Of a DNA stretch of 64,000 nucleotides, positions 60,795 through 64,000 are shown piece by piece. A program made the position numbers and the translations under genes. The notes below the pieces were generated by a model, which was given only the letters and a program-made list of their open reading frames with translations, had not been told where the DNA came from and ran no database searches. Within the stretch, counting starts at the first letter, position 1. Every line of letters starts with the position of its first letter. The DNA is from Rubrivivax sp. (lineage in GTDB: Bacteria > Pseudomonadota > Gammaproteobacteria > Burkholderiales > Burkholderiaceae_C), in NCBI GenBank assembly GCA_022842595.1, contig JALHPF010000030.1, positions 1-64,000 of the forward strand, given 5' to 3'.

Positions 60795-61243
60795 GAGAGT
60801 TGGCTCCAGGTCAAGGGGCTGAAGTGTAAGCAGCCACGGGCGCCTACAGCCCGACCCAGCGTGCGGGCAAGATGTCGGCACCACGTGGCGGGTCGACGGA
60901 ATGATGTCGGTCGCGTGGGGGGGCAAGGCGGCTCGCGGAACTGCAGCATCCGCCACAGGCGCGCTGCGGCTCGGCAAGCCCGCGATACAGGCGACATGCC
61001 CCGCCGCGGCCGCTGCAGCAGCAGGGCCCCGGGCGCGCCTAGACTTGCAGGCTTTGCCGCCATGCCGCTTTGCGGCTTCCCCATGTGCCTCGGACCGACC
61101 TCGGCAACGCAGTCGTCGCACCGCCGATACCCACCTGCGGGGCATCCCGGCCTGAACCCGGTGGCGCGAGCCACCTGCGCCGAACAGCCTGGGCGCCACG
61201 ACCGCGCCATCGCGGCGACCCACTTCCAACGGATCCCTTGAAC
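60795..61243. other. 449-bp gap without recognised gene
   Basis: No convincing gene, terminator or operator is seen. Open frames continue through it on both strands but lack starts or family features. A promoter for the divergent HlyC-like gene and for the downstream plus-strand genes is expected here; a weak TACACT box lies upstream of the former. Confidence 0.4.
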
Positions 61244-62059
61244 GTGTCTCCCGTCTATCGCCGCATCGGCACCGTGATCATCGCCCTGGGGTTCGATCCC
61301 CGCCGCACATGGCTGTCGCTGCGCTTCCTGCTGGGCTATCTGCGCGACATCCGAAAGTGGCGGCAAGAGTCGAAGCAGTCCCGCGGACCGCACTTCGCCT
61401 TTCACCTGATGCCCACGCTGGCCGAGCGCTATGCCAACAGCGGCGTGGCCTCGGGCCACTACTTCCACCAGGACCTGTGGGCGGCGCGGCAGATCCACCA
61501 GCGCGCCCCCCTTCGACACCTCGACGTGGGTTCGCGCATCGACGGCTTCGTGGCGCACCTGCTGGCCTTCCGCAGCGTCGAGGTGGTCGACATCCGCGCC
61601 CTCGACAGCCGGATTCCCGGGCTCAGCTTCCAGCAGGCCGACCTGATGGCGGCCACACCGCCGTCGATACGCCCGGCCGAGTCGGTGTCCTGCCTGCACG
61701 CCCTGGAGCATTTCGGCCTGGGCCGCTATGGCGACCCGGTGGCGCCGGACGGATGGCAGACCGGCCTGCGCAACCTGTGCAGCCTGGTGGCGGACGACGG
61801 GCTGCTGTACCTGGGCGTGCCCATCGGCCGACCCGCCGTGGAATTCAATGCGCAGCGCATCTTCGACCCCCGCTACATCGTGGACGAAGCGCGTCGGCAC
61901 GGCCTGCAGCTGCTGGCATTCGCCCACGTGGACGATGCCGGCGACCTGCATGAACAAGCGCCCGGACCCCTCGACGCGCACCTGGCGCAGCTGGCCCAGC
62001 TGGACTACGGCTGCGGGCTCTACCTGTTCCGCAAACAAGTCGGCGTGAGCGCCCCTTGA
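61244..62059 (+). CDS. DUF268-type methyltransferase-like protein
   Basis: A 271-residue protein resembling the DUF268 family of SAM-methyltransferase-like enzymes in polysaccharide clusters. HLDVGSRIDGFVAHLLAF (SAM-binding loop), VVDIRALDSRIPGLSFQQADL and SCLHALEHFGLGRYGDP are characteristic. GTG at 61244 is chosen; a TTG two codons upstream is possible. The family's exact reaction is not known to me. Confidence 0.7.
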   Translation: MSPVYRRIGTVIIALGFDPRRTWLSLRFLLGYLRDIRKWRQESKQSRGPHFAFHLMPTLAERYANSGVASGHYFHQDLWAARQIHQRAPLRHLDVGSRIDGFVAHLLAFRSVEVVDIRALDSRIPGLSFQQADLMAATPPSIRPAESVSCLHALEHFGLGRYGDPVAPDGWQTGLRNLCSLVADDGLLYLGVPIGRPAVEFNAQRIFDPRYIVDEARRHGLQLLAFAHVDDAGDLHEQAPGPLDAHLAQLAQLDYGCGLYLFRKQVGVSAP

Positions 62060-63057
62060 CGCTGCACGTCTTCGCCGACCAGGGCCTGATGGTGCCGGAA
62101 ACCGCCTGGCCCGACGGGCAGGCGCCAGAAGGTGTGCACTACACCGGCTACCGCCAGCAACGCCTGCCGGGCGTGTCAGCGCGCGTCTACCAGGTGCTGC
62201 ATGTGCTGAGCCGCCCGTTCAGCCTGCGCCTGAGCGCCGCCCTGGCCCGCGCCTTCAACCGCCGGCTGCAGGTGGACCCGGCGCAGCTGCAGCAGGGGCT
62301 GGCGCGGCTGGCCGACGGCGACCAGGTCGTGTGGCTGAACCCGTCGCTGGCGCTGGCCGATGTGCTGCACCGCCTGCAGGCGCGGCCGCTGCAGCTGGCC
62401 TTCTACTTCCTGGACCCGGTGCACCGGCTGGGCTGGCACGAAGCCACCGTGCGCGACTGGGCCCGGCGGCTGCCGGTGGCCACCTATTGGCCGGCCCAGG
62501 CCACGCGGCTGGGCATCCGCTACCGCGCGCCCTATGCGCCGAAGCATCCCCATGCGCCCGCGGCCCTGGCAAGCGCCGGCTCGTCCGTGGCCCCGCCGCG
62601 CGACCTGGACCTGGTGTACGTCGGCAGCCCATCCCCCAAGCGGCTGCTGTGGGTGCTGCGCCTGCGGCTGCAGCTGCGGCGCGGAGGCCACCACGGGTTC
62701 CTGCGCCTGGCCTCGCGCCACCCTTTGCTGCACCGGCTGTGGCCCGCGATCTTCGGGCCTCGCTTGTCCTTCACCGAGTACGCGGCGCTGTGCGCCCGCT
62801 CGCGCGGCGTGCTGGAACTGCATGAACGCGATGCCGGAGGCGTCACGCTGCGGGCCACCCTGTGCGAGGCCCTGCAGTCGATCCACCTGTCCAACGCCCC
62901 CAGCACGCCGCAGACCGTGCAGGTCGGCCTGTGGCGACAGCAGGGGCTGGCGCGCTTCCTGCGCAGCGGCATCGACAGGTCGGGCCAGCCAGCGCAGCCG
63001 CCCCGCCTGGACGCATTGGCCATCGGCTCCTGGCTGGCCAGCCACTTCGACTGTTGA
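62056..63057 (+). CDS. Putative GT-B-like glycosyltransferase
   Basis: A 333-residue protein with a GT-B-like outline: TLHVFADQGLMVPET start, QLAFYFLDPVHRLGWHEATVRDWA, then DLDLVYVGSPSPKRLLWVLRLR and a C-terminal LSFTEYAALCARSRGVLELHERDAGGVTLRATLCEAL resembling the donor-site region of CgeB-type glycosyltransferases. The start is TTG, overlapping the previous stop (TTGA); ATG at 62089 is an alternative. Function is inferred only from fold hints and context. Confidence 0.55.
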   Translation: MTLHVFADQGLMVPETAWPDGQAPEGVHYTGYRQQRLPGVSARVYQVLHVLSRPFSLRLSAALARAFNRRLQVDPAQLQQGLARLADGDQVVWLNPSLALADVLHRLQARPLQLAFYFLDPVHRLGWHEATVRDWARRLPVATYWPAQATRLGIRYRAPYAPKHPHAPAALASAGSSVAPPRDLDLVYVGSPSPKRLLWVLRLRLQLRRGGHHGFLRLASRHPLLHRLWPAIFGPRLSFTEYAALCARSRGVLELHERDAGGVTLRATLCEALQSIHLSNAPSTPQTVQVGLWRQQGLARFLRSGIDRSGQPAQPPRLDALAIGSWLASHFDC

Positions 63058-63114
63058 TGCGGGCGGCAAGCGGCAGCCCCCACGCGACAACACCCGCCGT
63101 CACGCAGCCCCACC

Positions 63115-64000
63115 ATGTCCCTGCGCCTGCTTCAGTCCGCCGCCTGGACCCTGTGTGCCCGCCTGCTGAGCGCCCTGCTCTCCTTCGGGGTGTTTGCGCA
63201 GGTGGCCGCGGCCTTGCCGGCCGGCGCTGCGGCACGCGTGCTGTTCTTCTCCTTCGCCTTCGGCTTCGTGCTGGCCAGCCTGCGCACCTTCCACCTCGTC
63301 AGCGCCGGCATCACGGGCCGTGAGACCCGCAGCCAGCGCCTGCGTGCGCTGCGTGCGCCCGCTCGCCGGCTGGGCTGGCTGGCGCTGGGCCTGGTGCCGC
63401 TGACCATCGCCTTGCTGTACGCCCAGGGCGTGGTGGTCGCGGCCGCGGTGGCCGGTGCGCTGCTGACGGTTGCCTGTGCCCACGACCTCGACCTGCTGCG
63501 GGCCGTGGCAGGCCGCGCCCCCGTGCTGCCCTGGCTGACATTCGCCGGCGGCGTGCTCGGCGCCGGTGTGCTGCTGGCCGCGCCCACCAGCGAACTCGGC
63601 TGCGCGCTGGCCTTCCTGGCGCAATGGCTGCCAGTGGCCGTGTACCACGCGCTGTACCTGCGGCGCCTGGTGAAGGGCCGCGCAAAAGGGCCGCGTACCG
63701 CCGCCCGCGCCATCGGTGCCGGCTTGCACCCAAGCGCCCCGCAAACAGCCGCGACGCTGCTGCTGTCGGTGTTCGATGGCGCCGTGTTGAATGCGCCCTT
63801 CCTGCTGGCGCTGCCGCTGGCGGCGGCTGCGGCGGTGGACCTCGCGCTGGGCAACCGTCTCTTCATCGCGTCGCTGGCGCTGTTCTCGCTGCTGGCCAGC
63901 TGGGTGCTGTCGGGCGACCTGCAGCGCATCGCGCGAGGCCGCGGGTGGTCGATGCCCATGCTCTTCGGTGCGCTGCAGGGCGCGCTGGGTCTGGTCCTGG
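63115..64000 (+). CDS. Polytopic membrane protein, Wzx flippase-like (partial)
   Basis: The window ends inside this gene; 295 codons are visible with no stop. At least seven to nine hydrophobic helices begin right after MSLRLLQSAAWTLCARLLSALLSFGVFAQVAAALP. In a Wzy-type exopolysaccharide cluster this is the expected place for a lipid-linked oligosaccharide flippase, and the MATE/Wzx-like start supports it weakly. Confidence 0.6.
   Translation, partial: MSLRLLQSAAWTLCARLLSALLSFGVFAQVAAALPAGAAARVLFFSFAFGFVLASLRTFHLVSAGITGRETRSQRLRALRAPARRLGWLALGLVPLTIALLYAQGVVVAAAVAGALLTVACAHDLDLLRAVAGRAPVLPWLTFAGGVLGAGVLLAAPTSELGCALAFLAQWLPVAVYHALYLRRLVKGRAKGPRTAARAIGAGLHPSAPQTAATLLLSVFDGAVLNAPFLLALPLAAAAAVDLALGNRLFIASLALFSLLASWVLSGDLQRIARGRGWSMPMLFGALQGALGLVL

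Noticed and set aside
1..64000. CRISPR arrays, tRNA or rRNA genes
   Set aside because: No regularly spaced repeats and no tRNA-like or rRNA-like sequence were recognised on reading the intergenic regions.

Overview
This is chromosomal DNA of high GC content, almost certainly from a betaproteobacterium of the order Burkholderiales (Leptothrix/Rubrivivax/Ideonella-like). That placement rests on gene order (lepA-lepB-rnc-era-recO-pdxJ-acpS-nagZ, then fabF-rpoE-rseA-rseB-mucD, then rpmF-plsX-fabH-fabD-fabG-acpP), which is inference from remembered synteny and not a search. About 57 protein genes are supported. No tRNA, rRNA, CRISPR array or intact insertion sequence was recognised.

Positions 1-20,900 hold housekeeping genes, mostly on the minus strand in tightly overlapping operons: translation factor LepA, signal peptidase, RNase III, Era, RecO, PdxJ, AcpS, NagZ; the sigma-E envelope stress module; and fatty acid/phospholipid synthesis with L32. 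Maf and an RsmI-like methyltransferase are on the plus strand, followed by a minus-strand RhlE-type helicase.

Positions 22,494-36,262 are a surface polysaccharide (O-antigen-like) region made of two convergent halves. The plus half has glycosyltransferases, an O-antigen ligase-like protein and a two-domain glycosyltransferase. The minus half has an ABC exporter (Wzm/Wzt), a glycosyltransferase, two methyltransferase proteins (one fused to a GNAT domain), a PIG-L deacetylase and an acyltransferase. The minus half follows, almost without gaps, a type I secretion operon (two ABC half-transporters, HlyD, TolC and a lipoprotein cyclophilin). Upstream of that lies a large RTX/S-layer-like protein. 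The layout resembles the Caulobacter S-layer locus, where an RTX S-layer protein, its type I exporter and O-polysaccharide genes are neighbours.

The first gene of the secretion operon is the most unusual item in the window. It is a 220-residue protein that looks like the N-terminal half of a TnpB/IS605-OrfB protein and stops just after the first RuvC aspartate. Its start codon and probable -10 box lie inside a perfect, AT-rich 18-bp inverted repeat. It may be a domesticated, nuclease-less TnpB derivative controlling secretion of the surface layer.

Positions 47,987-53,824 hold a FecR / CHASE2-cyclase / TPR-outer-membrane-protein operon, divergent from a Crp-family regulator. The regulator keeps the CRP-type DNA-recognition helix. 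Sites matching TGTGA-N6-TCACA lie upstream of the S-layer-like gene (perfect), upstream of the regulator itself, and at class II spacing before the first polysaccharide gene. Both the cyclase and the regulator appear to lack canonical cAMP-specific residues, so the signal may not be ordinary cAMP. Positions 53,852-64,000 are a second, Wzx/Wzy-type exopolysaccharide cluster, with an orphan HlyC-like acyltransferase embedded in it, and it runs off the right edge.
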